A DNA stretch of 64,000 nt from Norana najaformis (GCA_964023275.1 OZ029916.1:10904607-10968606); one strand, 5' to 3'. Numbered from the stretch's first letter, positions 11,500-24,130 are shown. Program-made: numbers and translations. The notes: generated by a model not told the origin, from the letters alone.

Positions 11500-12118
11500 A
11501 TGCCTAAGGGAAGGGGCACAGGACCTTTAGTTCCCTAAGGCAAGGATCTACTGTATGCTTGAAGAAGATGGAGGTCAAGGCAGAATAGAATAAAATAGAA
11601 TAGAACAAAATATAATAATATAGAAATAAAACATGATATCGTATCATATCATATATATCATAACAGGAAATGGTATGATGAAATAGGAAACGATGTGACT
11701 CAATGAGATACAATGCAATGCATCTAGGTGCATCACATTCCAGCAACTGTAAACAGATATGAATCCCAAAGCTTCGGACGAACCACTTGGATCGCCTCAT
11801 AGCCCAATGCTGCCCTGGTGCGAGGCACAACAGATCTGCGTCCGTTGATCGCCTGCAATATATGTGAGTGAGAGGGTCGACAATGGTGAGAGATGAGTCG
11901 GTTGATCTTAACGTAATAGCTTGCAAAGTATAAAAGTTGAAGATTCGCTTCAAACACGAATTCTGCTTGATTGGCAGGCAGCGCAGTGAATGTAAATCGG
12001 GAGTAATATGTTGATAGCTGAGGTCCTTGACTATGGGATTGAGATTCTGCAAATCTCTCTCAGTGATACCAAGAGGAATTGCGAAATATGTTTGTGTGTT
12101 GACATCTGTTTGGCGCAT
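11500..12118 (-). mobile_element. L2-like LINE, post-RT coding fossil
   Basis: The minus-strand frame contains HITPDLHSLRCLPIKQ followed by KRIFNFYTLQ and, later, CLAPGQHWAM. This is the HITPxLxxLHWLPIxxRI...F segment that follows RT in L2/Rex-like LINEs. With the RT fragment at 13062-13400 on the same strand it may be one element split by about 1 kb. Confidence 0.6.
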
Positions 12119-13061
12119 TTGCTGAACCTTTCAAATGCAATAATTTAGGCGACTAGAAACCTGAACATTTGCTGATGTGACCAAAACAGGCGAGGAATAT
12201 AAAAAATGTTTCTATCAATATCCGAACAGGATCAGATAATATGATATGGCTCGTGGGCAAACATTATACTTAAATTGTGTGCACAGTTAGTGTACTGGAA
12301 AAATATTGTAGTTATGCTCGTCTGCGTCGACAGAACAATCCGTAGGCGAACACAATCTTCTTCCAGTTGTCTTGGTGGCTAGCGGTGCTATTATTCAGCG
12401 GCTTGATCGACTGGGAATTCAGGCCTTCTGTAGCTGGTGGGTCGTGTTTTCCGAAGATAACGAGACTTGCCTTTTGTTTTACGCATATTAATGAAATGTG
12501 TGCAATGTATTTACAGAGACTTTGACAAAACAAAATCAAAAAGTCCGTGATTCGCTTTGGTCAGTGACCACGCGTGGTCAACCCGTTTTCGAGACACACA
12601 TCTTGTGTTATCTTCGGCTTTCCGGCTGTTGCCCGCTTGAGCGCCGCTTTTAGCGAATTTCCTTCTCTCCAATTTTGCTGTCTTTAACTACTTTAATTCT
12701 TCTGTCATCTTGCACCCCCATCTGTCAACCAGCCAACTCTCCTCCATTCATTCTCCAATCAGCGGATCCTGTTCCTCCTTTACGTCTCCCTCTCTCGGTC
12801 TCCTTTATGACCTCTGTCCATCCAAGGGCTCCGGGATAATTAAGCAATTATCTAGGAGTCTATGGTCCATCCTTCGCGTCTCCCTCTCTCAGTCTCATTT
12901 ATGACAGGCGTTAGCAAATTAGTTATGCCGCTATCAACTATATTCCATATTAATAACATAGTTCGAACAAGTTAAATAATAAATTCTACAATTATGTTAC
13001 AAACTAATATTATCGTCGTCTTGTCCGCAATTCACAAGAAATAGTATGATTAATAAACGAC
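12119..13061. other. Intron, no element recognised
   Basis: No coding or repeat match seen. A pyrimidine-rich stretch lies around 12660-12790. Confidence 0.4.
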
Positions 13062-13400
13062 TCATCCACTTGAAAAGGCAATCAAATTTTTTGATCCATT
13101 GACTTGTGCCCAACAGAATGAATTCATTCTTAAAAGGATTCGAAATGACGTTATTGCAAGACACCAGAGACTGAAAATAACAAGTAGCCTAGTTGGAGAG
13201 TGGAAGAACCCTGAACTATAATAAAATGAAAGGAATAGCTGGGTATCGTCAGCAATACAATTGTAGTTTAGAAAGCCATCGGTGAGTGACCCCATATGGT
13301 GTGACATGTTGTGTAAACACAGTACAAAGACCGCCCAGTTCAAGACACTAGACACTAAATTAAGTTGACTGACAGGTAAAGATTGAATACAACGGTGCAG
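13062..13400 (-). mobile_element. L2-like LINE, RT palm fragment
   Basis: The minus frame reads NYNCIADDTQLFLSF, a degenerate form of the L2/CR1 motif HLYADDTQLYLSF. It is preceded by FVLCLHNMSHHMGSLTDGF, equivalent to LFxLYTxPL. Truncated on both sides. Confidence 0.65.
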
Positions 13401-13959
13401 AATATGAGATGCAACTGAACTTAGAGCGATACAAGAAATTCGACGCCAGTGTCTTAGAAAGGCCTATACAAACTGGACACAAACGATGCAATATTGTGTC
13501 GTGTCTTTCTAGGCAGAACACTTAGAGACATTAATTTGTTTATTCATTTGGAACATTTATATAAACTTTCCTTCAAGATATCTGCCGAGAGACTCTCCCA
13601 GCCCAGCTCCGCGGAAGAGAACAGTTTCCAAGTGTTGGTAAAAGGTGTATGTAGCAGATTGCGATGGACGCCATTCCAGGTATACGATGACTCAACCACT
13701 GAAGAGGCGCGAGGTTGCATTGTTGCAGGGATGAAGGGCATATGCAAAAGGAACAACAAGTCCACCTCGGGTAGTGGAGCGAATACGATACGACACATAC
13801 ATGATGCAAATACTACACAATTCAATGCAATAGAATACTGTACTGTGCAATTATAGTACAATACAAAGCAATACATTGCTAGGCCTATATAGTGCAAAAC
13901 GATATAATAAAGTAGACGATGAGGATGGGTTGCACAAGAAATATCGTGCAGCAAATAAT
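13401..13959. other. Intron, no element recognised
   Basis: Nothing recognised. Short AT-rich and (ATACAATGCA)-like stretches lie around 13800-13920. Confidence 0.4.
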
Positions 13960-14245
13960 TGAAAGGAAACTAAATATCTTTGGTTACATCTACAGAATGG
14001 ATAACACCAGGATGGTCGAACAAGTTGTGTCTGGAATTATGCATGGTAGAGGACTCAGAGGAAGACCGAACAGAGAATGACTGAATGACGTCAGAGATGG
14101 TGCTGGACGGACGTGCACAGGACGAGTCCGTTTGCATAGGACAGAGAACAATGGAAATCTACAGTGAAGCGTGCGATCGACACCAACGGACGATGATCCC
14201 ATGGACTCAAGGAAGAAGAAGAAGAAGAAGAAGAAGAGGAGGAGG
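13960..14245 (+). mobile_element. RTE-type LINE 3' end with (GAA)n tail
   Basis: Encodes RMDNTRMVEQVVSG then RGLRGRPNRE near 13996-14075. This is the C-terminal RMxxxRxxKxVxxG...RGRPxxxW motif of endonuclease/RT LINEs. It ends in (AAG)n, with GGA interruptions, at about 14209-14262. It is a 5'-truncated, stop-containing copy lying about 50 bp from the receptor exon. Confidence 0.65.
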
Positions 14246-14315
14246 AAGAAGAGGAGGAGAAGAAGACCATGAGAGATTGGCATGAAACGGAGGACGTCAT
14301 AGGATTATATCATAC

Positions 14316-14848
14316 CTAGTAAAGGCACGTGATCCGATGTCCTTGGAATCGTATCGGCGACGTTGACGAGGAAGAGGCGGAAAGAGAGAAGAGCGGCCAC
14401 TCCTATGTGGACCTTCTGTGACGGAACGCAAAAGAAGATCGAAAGCAGAACGGCAGACGTCAGAATCCCAGGCAGAATGACGTTCATGATGTAGAACGTG
14501 TGTCTCCTGCGAAGCTCAATCGTAAAGGCGATGTTCGAGAACCTCTGATGAGGACAGCACTCGAAGTGGAACTCTCTGCGGGCGGCTGATGTTCCAGTGA
14601 TCTCCCACTCGCCGTTCGTTTCGTAGGTTCCGAGGTTGACGCGGACGCTGTCCGTCGTCAGGTTCATCTTCGTCGTGTAGTAGGACCAGGCGCCGAACAC
14701 CAGTTCACATCGCTGTTCGTCGAACGGATAGTAGGTTATGTCGATGTTACACATCGTCTTGAAGATTCCCCCCGGTTCCCATCGGATCGATCCGTTCGAT
14801 CTCAGCGTCGCCTGGAACTCTTTGTACTCGCCGTAGATGCTTTCCGCG
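14316..14848 (-). CDS. Nicotinic-like receptor subunit, exon with Cys-loop, loop C, M1 and M2
   Basis: Acceptor gacgtag precedes 14848 and donor ctag/gtatga follows 14316, both with phases matching the neighbouring exons. In order it carries a ligand-domain strand (AESIYGEYKEFQATL), the 15-residue Cys-loop CNIDITYYPFDEQRC with 13 residues between the cysteines, and loop B (FGAWSYY). Loop C has vicinal cysteines (HFECCPHQ), which mark an alpha-type subunit, although the usual loop C tyrosines are Phe here. M1 (VILPGILTSAVLLSI) and M2 follow. M2 reads QKVHIGVAALLSFRLFLVNVAD, with 9' Leu kept but -1' Gln for Glu, 2' His and 12' Arg. The M1-M2 loop is two residues shorter than in alpha7. Confidence 0.92.
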
Positions 14849-15915
14849 CTACGTCCAAAATACAAGAAATCTTTCAATCTAGGATTGCTAATGATTTGAC
14901 TATTAATTCAATCAAACGATCGATCTTTCGATGGGTAAATCAGTCAACAGTAGTATAGTTGCAAGATAACGAGCAATTCCTTCGATCGCCCGTTCGAGTG
15001 AACTAATGGGGCCGAGACACAGCTGTGACAAGCGATTGACAACAATTCGGAGCGCGAGCCAATTATTGCTTCCAGCGTATCAGTCTCTGTGGTTGGTTGA
15101 TACTGCGAGTGAGCAAGTGACTAAGTGAGTGAGTAAGAAACCATAAATACATGTCTAGATGTTTATTCCTTCTAAGAACTTGTTAAATGTGTTTAGCCGA
15201 CGAACAGACGCAGAGGGAATTAACAATTTCCTGATAAGATGTCGTTCTCTTTGTCTGCCTTTGTCTATGCCTGTTCTCCACGGTGGCGGATTTAGTCATA
15301 GGCATGGGAGGCTGTTCGCCCCCTCCCGCGCCCCTCTTGGTTATTAGCCGGCGACCCTTAGACCAGATCCATGAATGGTGAACTGCCAGAATGTGGGGCC
15401 CCTCTGGAAATGCTCCCCCTATGCAAGCAATCCTGGAGCCGCCACTGGTTCTCCTGCTTATAAACATTACGAGATGAAAGGGATAGGGAAATGGAAAACC
15501 TCTAGAGATAGAGGCAAACAGAATGACCAGCAGACAGACACACGGACAGGCAGATAGACAGACAGACTCGGGTCAAGAGAGTATCAAGTGCAATTCAATA
15601 CGTTTCCGAATGTCGGTTCCAAGAAGAGGAATGAGATGGAAATGAAGACGAAGAAGAGAAAGAGATTAATGGATTAGGCACACTTATTAATCTGATCAGT
15701 CACGTGATTCGGCCGAATCACAGACACTGCCGCCGAGGCGAGTGTTTGACAAGACGATCGATTGGACAGACCTCATCTTCCTGTCTACAGTATGTCCAAT
15801 GCTCTTTCATCTGCCTTAGATAAATACAAGCGATCAAAAGAAAATAACTGTATGAAATTGCTTTTTCTGCGCCTTACTTGGGGTGAAAATCTAGAGATGG
15901 TTGTGCAGTTCGTAC
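14849..15915. other. Intron, no element recognised
   Basis: Short intron with purine-rich and GACA-rich stretches near 15500-15570. No coding seen. Confidence 0.45.
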
Positions 15916-16022
15916 CCGTTTATCAGAGCGAATTCCGGGCGCCAGATGTTTTCTCCGAAGACTACGATTTCATCGAGACTGCTGATCTCCTTCTTCCACG
16001 CCAGACGTTCATCCCTCCAATC
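15916..16022 (-). CDS. Nicotinic-like receptor subunit, exon with loop A region
   Basis: A 107-bp exon with acceptor atatttgtag before 16022 and donor ataaacgg/gtacga after 15916. It reads DWRDERLAWKKEISSL then DEIVVFGENIWRPEFALING. This corresponds to the classical nicotinic exon 4 (110 bp in alpha7), with W..Y.L.W...EY and IW.PDI.LYN. The loop A tyrosine is replaced by Ile (ALIN for LLYN). It begins at phase 0 and ends with two bases that make GGC with the next exon. Confidence 0.88.
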
Positions 16023-19000
16023 CTACAAATATATGACGAACGCCTCTTCTGCCTACCAGGCCGCTTCTCTTCTCTCTACAGCTGCACTTTTCATATCGAA
16101 AATGCGGCTCATGTGGCGACAAGTCATGATGGATAGGCACACACCATGGGGGCGGCATTTCCGGGATGCGAACCACATCACGACTTTCGGAGCCTTCTCG
16201 ACAAAGATTTATCGATGGCGAACCTTGTCACATCTCCCTACGGGCCCAGTTTTTATCAAATGCGTTAAATCAGCATCATGCGGCAAGATTATTCGTTTAA
16301 CGACGCAACGACTCTCTTCAGTTCTTTGACTATAAGGCGATTGAACTCTCTTAACAGGGCAGCCGAAGTTCAGCTTCAGCTGCGCCAGCCATAGTGTGGC
16401 CGGCCAAATACATGTTTCGAATTACAGACGAGATACACTGCAAAGGCGGACAGAATCAGTCCAGGACAGCTGCTTGGACGGCCGTCGGAAATCGCTGCGG
16501 CCTCAGAATACGTTAAGGGACCCTGTGATTTTGTCTCGAGACGCCCTAAGTAATCTTTATTGGCGAGAGACAAAAGCCCGCACTTTGCAAATAGCAATGC
16601 ATACAAAGCAGTGAAACGCAACGCACTGTGACAGTAAAAATGATGCAATAGTATATAATAGTAGAACATTGTAATTGAAGATCGCAAGTGTATGAAACTA
16701 CAATGTCAAGACGACGTAATGTTATTTAAGAAAACGTCCAGAATATCCGTCTCATTAAAGTAGATGCAAAATAGGGGTTTGAGGCCACCTTACTGCTTCT
16801 TGCGGGTCACATCTTGGCTATAGAAGCTTCCGCCACTTCCGCCGCGTCCTTCAGCCCCAAGTTTGATGCCACGTCTGTGCATACACATCCAATTGAGGGG
16901 CCCTCGGTCCGGGCCAGTCAGCGGCGGGGTTAAATTCGCTTGAGTTTACCTCAGCGTCGCATGCAGGCCACAGAAGCCACCGCCTGTCGTCTCATCTTCC
17001 CTCCCCGAGCGCCGTAGAACTTTCTCAAAACGAAAAGTGCCAACTTCCGTTTCAGCGGAAAAACTAATTTTGTGATGACAGATTGTAGCGCACTGGCAAA
17101 CAAGGACAGATTCACTCGAGCAGCGACGACAGATAGAGACACATAATCCTCCCCCGTTCTAAATGTACATACATTATATAGCAGGGCAGTATGGCATACC
17201 GATATAGCCAATAACGGAATTAACCCTTTACTAACGAATACCATCGTTGAGATACCCTGTTACATGGGGCATATACATACCAGGGGTGAATATCCAAACA
17301 ACCACAGACGGCACAGCAAAATGGGCGCCGGCAAACCAATATGAGTGGCTATCACCAAGACAAAGGGTTGCATGCGGCAGAAGCTGTACTGCTGAGTACT
17401 CTTGGTGCCATCGTGCCATTATCCATTATCTGGAAAAGGAAAGCCTACCATAACCCTGCCCAGTGCATGGGGAGGGGTCCAAGCAGAGTGCCATTTATTC
17501 CATACATTTATTCCATATGAGGATGCCCTTGCATGCATGAAGCTCACCTGTGCCGAGAAACAACTGTACTTAGAAACGTTAGAATTTAGGTTAAATTTGC
17601 ATATTGGCGCATCCTCTTTATATACACGTAAGCATATGTAAAACTATAATATCATACCAATGAACCACTGGCGGTTTGTGGCCATGTAAGTGTGCATGTA
17701 TAGATGCATATGCAGATCTTGTACATTTTCTAAGTATTTCAATATAGTCCTAAATATGTGCAAAATATGGCTGCACATACTTGAGTATGCCTTATAGGAT
17801 TAACATTATAAAAAGAGGTACATTGCATACAGGACATGTGGTAACTGAGCGTGAAGCCATATGCGATTATGTAGCCTGAGCCAGAGATAATTCCTAAGCG
17901 ATCAAGAAAGGAGGAGCAGGAGATGAATTAGAAGAAGGAGTTGGAGAAAGGAGGAAGAGTAGAAGGAGGAAGAGGGAGCCCATCGATCGATGCCTAGTTG
18001 TTTGTCGGCTGCGTAGTACATCCGCCGCAGCCTCCGCCGCCGCCGCCGATACTTAGCGATAAATGAAGTGGAAGGAATGAAGGACGGAAGGAAGGAAGTC
18101 TTGGCGCTTTGAAGAAATTCCGCCACTGCTTGGCTGGCCATCTGGATGCATCGGCTAAATCTATACGCCAGCAGGACGTCTGTTCTATACATGTCTATCG
18201 GATTGTTGCATGTACCCATGATGTGCACGCGTACAGTTATGGTCCAGGCCGGCCTAAGTGCAAGAAGGCAGGCTATATGGATACATGCATGTACTATTTG
18301 CCCGCCAATATATCGCACTGAGACACGTTGCAACGTCAGACATATCTGGATGGTAGTAACATCGAGTGTTTAACGACATCTGGTGGCTGCCAGGGCAGTT
18401 GACGTCAACCTTGCCTTATCTTAAATTCCTGTTGCATCACTGGTCACAGGCAAACGTTTTGTCCAATTCCTACCAGAATCAGAAGTCCAGTCGTCGTCAA
18501 GACCTGGTTTCGAACGTTCTACGGAAACAAAAAGCAGACGAATTTCTTACAACTCGTGCTTCTTTCTAAATTCCTAAATGTAGTAGGAGTTTATTTCCTT
18601 CTACTGAACGTACGTAACCTTCCGACAGACAGACAGATTTTCAATCCACGCGGAGGACAGTGGCGTCTTTTTAGATCTGTCAAACAGCCTTATTTTAACT
18701 TTTCTTGGTCGATGAATAAATGGCTGTATATAAATATGCATGTACATACACACATATATCCATACATAGTTACACAAAGTAAAACAAAGATTTTTTATTA
18801 CCATGAAGTATTAATAGACTGTAATATTATATGGACCCCATTAGTGTTATTGTTTTTAAGGTAGTTATGTATACACCTCAGCATCGGCACTGGCATCATC
18901 GTCGTCGTCGTCATCATCATCATCATCATTATCATCATCGCCAGTACATGTGGCAATCCATTTGGCAGTGATGAATGTAATTGAATGACCTTCATTCATT

Positions 19001-19229
19001 TCGATCATTTATCGAATTCAGTGCTTTTGTTACTTGCTTGTGTTAAGCACGAACCTGCCTTGTTATGTCTTCATTTATATTGTGTATCGAGCGTAGTCAT
19101 GGTCATTTCTGTTATCTATCCTTGAATCTGGATTGTAGTGTATTGTGTTTGATTCGATTAGCTGGCATTCTTTCCACATGACCAAACGTCCAAGTCTCTG
19201 TTGGACGACTCTATCCAGCAGAGTTCTTT
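16023..19229. other. Intron, missing small exon expected here
   Basis: By analogy with other nicotinic genes a small phase-0 exon of about 45 bp (loop D, xLTTNxW) should lie between 16023 and 22256 on the minus strand. I searched for a Trp codon in a TT-x-x-W context and found no convincing case. There is a TCA/GTC triplet run at about 18898-18940 and AT-rich DNA elsewhere. Confidence 0.4.
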
Positions 19230-20650
19230 CTATTCATAGCCAATTACTCTTACAAAAACTACCAAAGTTACAAATGAAAAGTATCTGTCTGTATATCTAA
19301 CATATTTTGTGTTGTAAGGATTATTCTCTCATCTTGCCTTTGCACCATCCAGCATTCGGATCTGTACAGAAAGAAAAGTTGTAGCACTGTCTTGGAGTGT
19401 TTCTTTATTTCTCCGTTTAGCTTGATTCCTACCACATGGGTGTTTAGATTTAATGTCAGAACTGCTTCAAATACCAGTTGAACATATACTATATTATGGT
19501 AATATGACGCATTCACGCGTACCTCTATTTTCATCTGAAGGTAATCCGTGATCTTTTGTTTACCTTCATCGCACTCTAGGATTTTGGTGTACGTCGTATA
19601 GAAGATTGAACAGTTTCTATGGTATTCATGCATTTGGCATCGCTGTCCACATTCCTTCATGCAATATGCTGTCGAATGCTTGTTGAAAGTCTGCGAAGTT
19701 GATGAAACTTTCTACCTATGTTCAATAGTTGAGGCTTCTCATTATGCATAATTATTCTATAATACTTCTTTCTTGTCTAAATCCAGTTTGTTATTCTCCA
19801 AACTCTTTCATTTCATATTGCTTAATCCTGTTTCATATCATTTTGATGAGTATTTCACAAGGGATACTCTGATCTCTAGTTCCTCTGTATTTCTAGCAGC
19901 CTGTCTTTCTTTTGTATACTGGGCGATCATCGATTTATCCAGTCTTTTAATATCTCTCCATTGGACCTTTATAACAAGAGTATGCCTCATGGCTTTAACA
20001 ATTGTTTCTTCTCCTGCTTGAAGTAGTCCGTAGTGATTCCATTCATACCGGGTGCTTGAGCTTTCTTAATTTTCCTGATGGCATCTCTTGTTTCTTCCTG
20101 TCGAAAGCTGGACATCTGTTCTTCTGTACTGTATACGGGCATCTCGGCGAAGACTGTCAGATCGTTACGTCAAAGTTTAGGAGTTGCTGGAAGTATTCCT
20201 CCATTGTTGCAGTTCCTCTGATCGATACATCTTTGAGGTTGAGTTGTACTCTAACTGCTCTACCTTATAGTAGACTTCCTGACTTTCTATTTCGATGGAA
20301 TGCTTCGTCTGGTTCTCTGCATTGACGGAAGTCTACAGTTGTTTCTGTCGTCGATGTTTTCTGAATTCTTGCCCAACTGAATTTGTTTGGTCTGAAGTGT
20401 TAGGGCTGCTTCTTGGCCATGTTTTTCCTTTCTTAAACGAGTTCTAGCACTTCGTCCGATATCCATTGGTAAACTAGCCATGCTTCTTACTGGCTCATCC
20501 GACTATTATGTTGGCTGGTTGCTGGTAATTGTACCGTTTGTATTTTTCTCATATTTCTTCTATGGACTTTGTTCACTGATCTGTATGTATCCCTAGATCT
20601 CTTCTTTACATTTCTGACGAAAGTCTTCATCTTGTATATTCCTGGCATCA
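19230..20650 (-). mobile_element. RTE-like LINE fossil
   Basis: Minus-strand reading shows a basic linker (DIGRSARTRLRKEKHGQ near 20470-20420) like the region between endonuclease and RT in RTE-type elements. EYGMNGI near 20045 resembles the GxDGI segment at the RT start. Later, RT-like and post-RT remnants end near 19268. Many stops are present. Clade assignment is tentative. Confidence 0.55.
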
Positions 20651-22256
20651 TGCTTGATATTCTGTGTTGGTTGGTTTCCTCTAATTAGCCTCTTCTTCAA
20701 ACTGGCGATAACTACTTGCTACTCGAAGTCAACATGAGCTTCGAAACAGCTGCACTTGGTCACAGTTCAGCTCCATCGTTTGATTATTATTACTATTATA
20801 TCAGCTAAACTGGAAAACTTCCTCTACTACACACCGTCAGTTAGGTATTATATGCATCAGGCCTACTAATAAGTGCATTACATGACAGGTAGTAGAAGCA
20901 GAGTGTCATGCTTCTGCTGAGTGACATCAAATCAGGCCTACAGAAGAATTCCATTGTGCTTATTCCTACATCTGTGGAACGATAATTTTAGTCGCAGACG
21001 ATTACTCCTGCTATGAAAAATTTATAAGCAGGTGACATAAGTAAGTTGGGAATTGTATGCACTGAACAGTTTGGACCTTTAACCCTTTAAATCCGAACAG
21101 CTGAGACGCTTTGGTTGCATTCTCGCGGTCGTTATTGAAGGCCTCTTATGTACCGAGATCTGTCAGTCGGTTGGTCGGTGGTCATTCTAGATTTTCCCGT
21201 AATAATTGCATCCTTGCTCGTCATGGAATACTATGCGTCCATTCAGCCGAAGACATCTGTTTCGCGGAGCTGTTTCCATTGTAAGTCAATACGGCGACAG
21301 GCGCCGGTCAATGCAAAATCGATGAGGTAGCTTTTACGGGCTCTGTTCGTGACAAGGGCCTCACTGCAATTAAACCGTCCGTCCGTCCGTCCGTCAGTCC
21401 GTCTGTCTGTCTGTCGATGGCTGGCCTGTGGATGACCTCAGACGGTTGGTGAAAGTACTCGGGTGACCGCGCTGGTGGACCAGAACTGAGGAAAGAGATG
21501 GATGAGATTTTATATTCGATCAATTTTGTCGCTTTTCTAAATGACGACAGTTCTAACGGCCCTTAATTTTGTCCTCACGTCTTACGAGATATATTCCAAC
21601 GGCTACTGGAGCGAGAATAGATCAGTTGGATCTAGAGTCGCACTTGGAATAAAGCAGAACAAAGAAGCAGAACGATTCTTATGACGGCGCCAACACTCAA
21701 CGCCATTTATCACAATCTCGATTGCAATATTAAGTTCTCAGATCAGCCAGTGTGTTACAGCTCCTACTTGTTCTAGTGCTGCTGCTTCTCAGACGCGAAA
21801 ATCATGCAGATGTAATTTTACTTTGCAATGATTCAAATTGCAGTTATTAAAGTCTAAAGAAAAATATTGGATAATCTTTAAACCTTAGGCTTAGTCGCTA
21901 TTATACTGATATCGCGGCGATATAGACGTGCTTTAAGCAAGTACATTGAAGTGTGTTTTTGAATGTATGCGTAGGTATGCATGTATATATGCATATATCT
22001 TTATTAATTGGCACAAGTATATTAGCATAAGCATTAACTTTGGGTTTTCAGTTAGTTTTTAGAATATTGATGATCTAATTTTAAACTAATATTAGTGATG
22101 CTTCTTCATTGCACTGGTTTGTTATTGTTGTGTAGAGGATGGGCGACGTGGCTGTTTCAGTGTGATGATTTCTTTCAACTTTAAATGTCAGGCATGTGTG
22201 AGAATGAAGGATGTGAGGATGAGTGAGGAAGAAGAAGAAGAAGAAGCTGTGCCTAC
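20651..22256. other. Intron, no element recognised
   Basis: No clear repeat. A short (GAA)n lies at about 22228-22247, immediately beyond the donor of the next receptor exon. Confidence 0.4.
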
Positions 22257-22411
22257 GAGTTCCTGGATCTGTAGGAGGGAGAACTGGAGATTGACGGCCA
22301 CTGTCTTCGTCGAATTAATGACTGGCCTCGCTGACGGGTTATAGTCCGTGAAGAGATAATCCAACAGAATCTCCTCCTCAGACTGAAGACCAGTAGATCC
22401 ATCGCCCAGCA
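22257..22411 (-). CDS. Nicotinic-like receptor subunit, N-terminal ligand-domain exon
   Basis: A 155-bp exon (acceptor ttcaactgaaag, donor gaactc/gtaggc) reading SEEEILLDYLFTDYNPSARP then VAVNLQFSLLQIQEL. This matches the N-terminal helix and first strands of nicotinic subunits (E..LL.DLL..YN...RPV......V.V.F.L.L.QI.). It starts in phase 1 and ends in phase 0, as in the classical exon 2. An NST glycosylation sequon follows RPVI. The signal peptide is not in this exon, although an in-frame ATG at 22448 gives a short hydrophobic stretch. Confidence 0.82.
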
Positions 22412-22469
22412 CTTTCAGTTGAAAGATAAAACAACATATTATATTCATTTAACTACACAAACACTAGTC

Positions 22470-22472
<3 letters not shown>

Positions 22473-22542
<70 letters not shown>
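22473..22542. repeat. (TA)n tract, about 70 bp
   Basis: Perfect TA dinucleotides just upstream of the receptor exon on its transcribed strand. Confidence 0.97.
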
Positions 22543-22547
<5 letters not shown>

Positions 22548-22559
22548 GACCACTGGCCT

Positions 22560-23010
22560 TCTGGACGGCTGGTTGCATGTAAGTATAGTTCGTTGGTTGC
22601 CTGTAAGGATAGTTGGCTGGTTGCATGTAAGGATAGTTGGTTGGTTGCATTAAGTATAGTTGGTTGGTTCACTGTTTCAATGTGTCGTTGGTAGGCTGGT
22701 TGATTGGTTGGATTGTTGGTTAGATTGGTGTTTGCTTGGTTGGCTGGTTCATTGGCCGGAGGTTATGTTGATTGGTTGGTGATTGGCTGGATGGATGGTT
22801 ATGTGAATGGTTGGTCGATTGAGTTTTGGTAAGTAAATAATCCCGGTTCGGTGGTTGGTGGGCAGAGTGGTACGTTTGATGTGTTGTTAGCTGTTTGGTT
22901 AAGGGTTTGGTTTAATGGTTAGTTTAGTGGTATGTTGGTTGGTTGGTGGCTTTTTGGTTCAGTGGATTGCTGATTGGGAGATCTGTTGGCTGAGTAGATT
23001 TGTCTAGATG
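22560..23010. repeat. Degenerate GGTT-rich repeat
   Basis: About 450 bp of diverged ggttggttg/ggatagttggttgcatgtaa units. Near 22570-22660 a longer unit of roughly 32 bp (ggttgcatgtaaggatagttg) recurs three or four times. Confidence 0.8.
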
Positions 23011-23429
23011 GTTGTTTGTTTGTTCATTATATGCAATGCAGTTCTGGAGTCTAGACTTCTATCTCGGTGGATTCGGTTCCCTTGAGACGATGCGTCTGTA
23101 AACACACTGTGGCCCAGAGTGCTTTTGTAGGAGAAATGGGAAACATCCGCCTAATTGGTTCAGGTCATTCCCCACTTGACTGGCGTTTGATGACTCCAGC
23201 CACGGATACCTATTTTGCATGTTACTGCTTATTTTAGACAATGAGAATGCAGGGGTCTTCTCAAATACCCAATAAGTGCCAATGAGCGAATTATTAGGCC
23301 AAGACCTATGCTAGAAACACAACAAGCGCTGTACACAAATAATGGCGATCACTTTTAAATGCGGATGAAACTAGGAATATCTTTTTCACATTTTATGTCG
23401 GCTGATTACAGCACTGAACCTGAGGTTCG
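23011..23429. other. No gene seen
   Basis: No coding or repeat recognised. Confidence 0.4.
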
Positions 23430-24130
23430 ACGGTGTAGTAATCGTAATCGTAATCCCCGGATTTCGTTAGCGTACAAAACGCTAAGTCGTGGGAGCCATC
23501 TTATACACAGGAGCTCGTCAGAACAGAATCGCTGAGGGAGGAATGGTCAGGTTCGGTTCCATGTCCAGATCCAAAAGTCAGGCAGGTAGACAGACAGGCG
23601 GATACTGTGGATGGTGTTTTGAAATTGGAGCGGCGAGAAAGATAAGAAAAGACGAGGAGTCAATACAGGATTTTTTGAAAAGTACTGTTTTCAGTTTTGA
23701 ATGAAAGGCCTGCGCAGAAATTGCAATAGTGCCGAGTTGGTGAACTGGTATCATGAGTCAAATAGTTCCCGTATGGTTCTGGAGGAACTTTATTTCAAAC
23801 AGATGGAGCAGCCTGAGCTAGAAAGCGTTTGTCAGTTTTAAAGACGAGGAGATAGAAGGGCGGAAAGGTGTAGGTGCCCTTATATGGGGCGGTGGTTCAA
23901 TTGTATGTGACTGATGAAGATAATATGGCTGAGAGATTGGAGTGTCTATATTTAAGAACAGTCATTTGTAGCAATCAAACTTAGAGTGAACTGTGGGATG
24001 GCGATGGTGGGTTCCATTTAAGCTCAATCACCGGATAAATTCTACGAAGTCACGGATGTGCATGAAGCAGGAATGGAGACGATGGGTGACGTGATCGGAG
24101 AAGCTAAGGGTTGTGTCCAAGAGAGTTAAT
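23430..24130 (-). mobile_element. L2-like LINE 3' portion
   Basis: On the minus strand 24125-24030 reads LDTTLSFSDHVTHRLHS then CFMHIRDF, a clear L2-type post-RT motif (FDSxLSFSDHIxxxxxSCFMHIRDLRRIR). Near 23815 it reads RFLAQAAPSV (R.FS.AAP..WN). The element ends near 23437 in the plus-strand tail gtaatcgtaatcgtaatcc, an (ATTACG)n tail, with the same sub-terminal block as at 4.4 and 35.4 kb. Confidence 0.75.

Noticed and set aside
18880..18995. The missing small nicotinic exon, reading TFITAKWIA on the minus strand
   Set aside because: The donor would leave phase 1 instead of the required phase 0, no acceptor is convincing, and the DEKNQ-like residues are absent.
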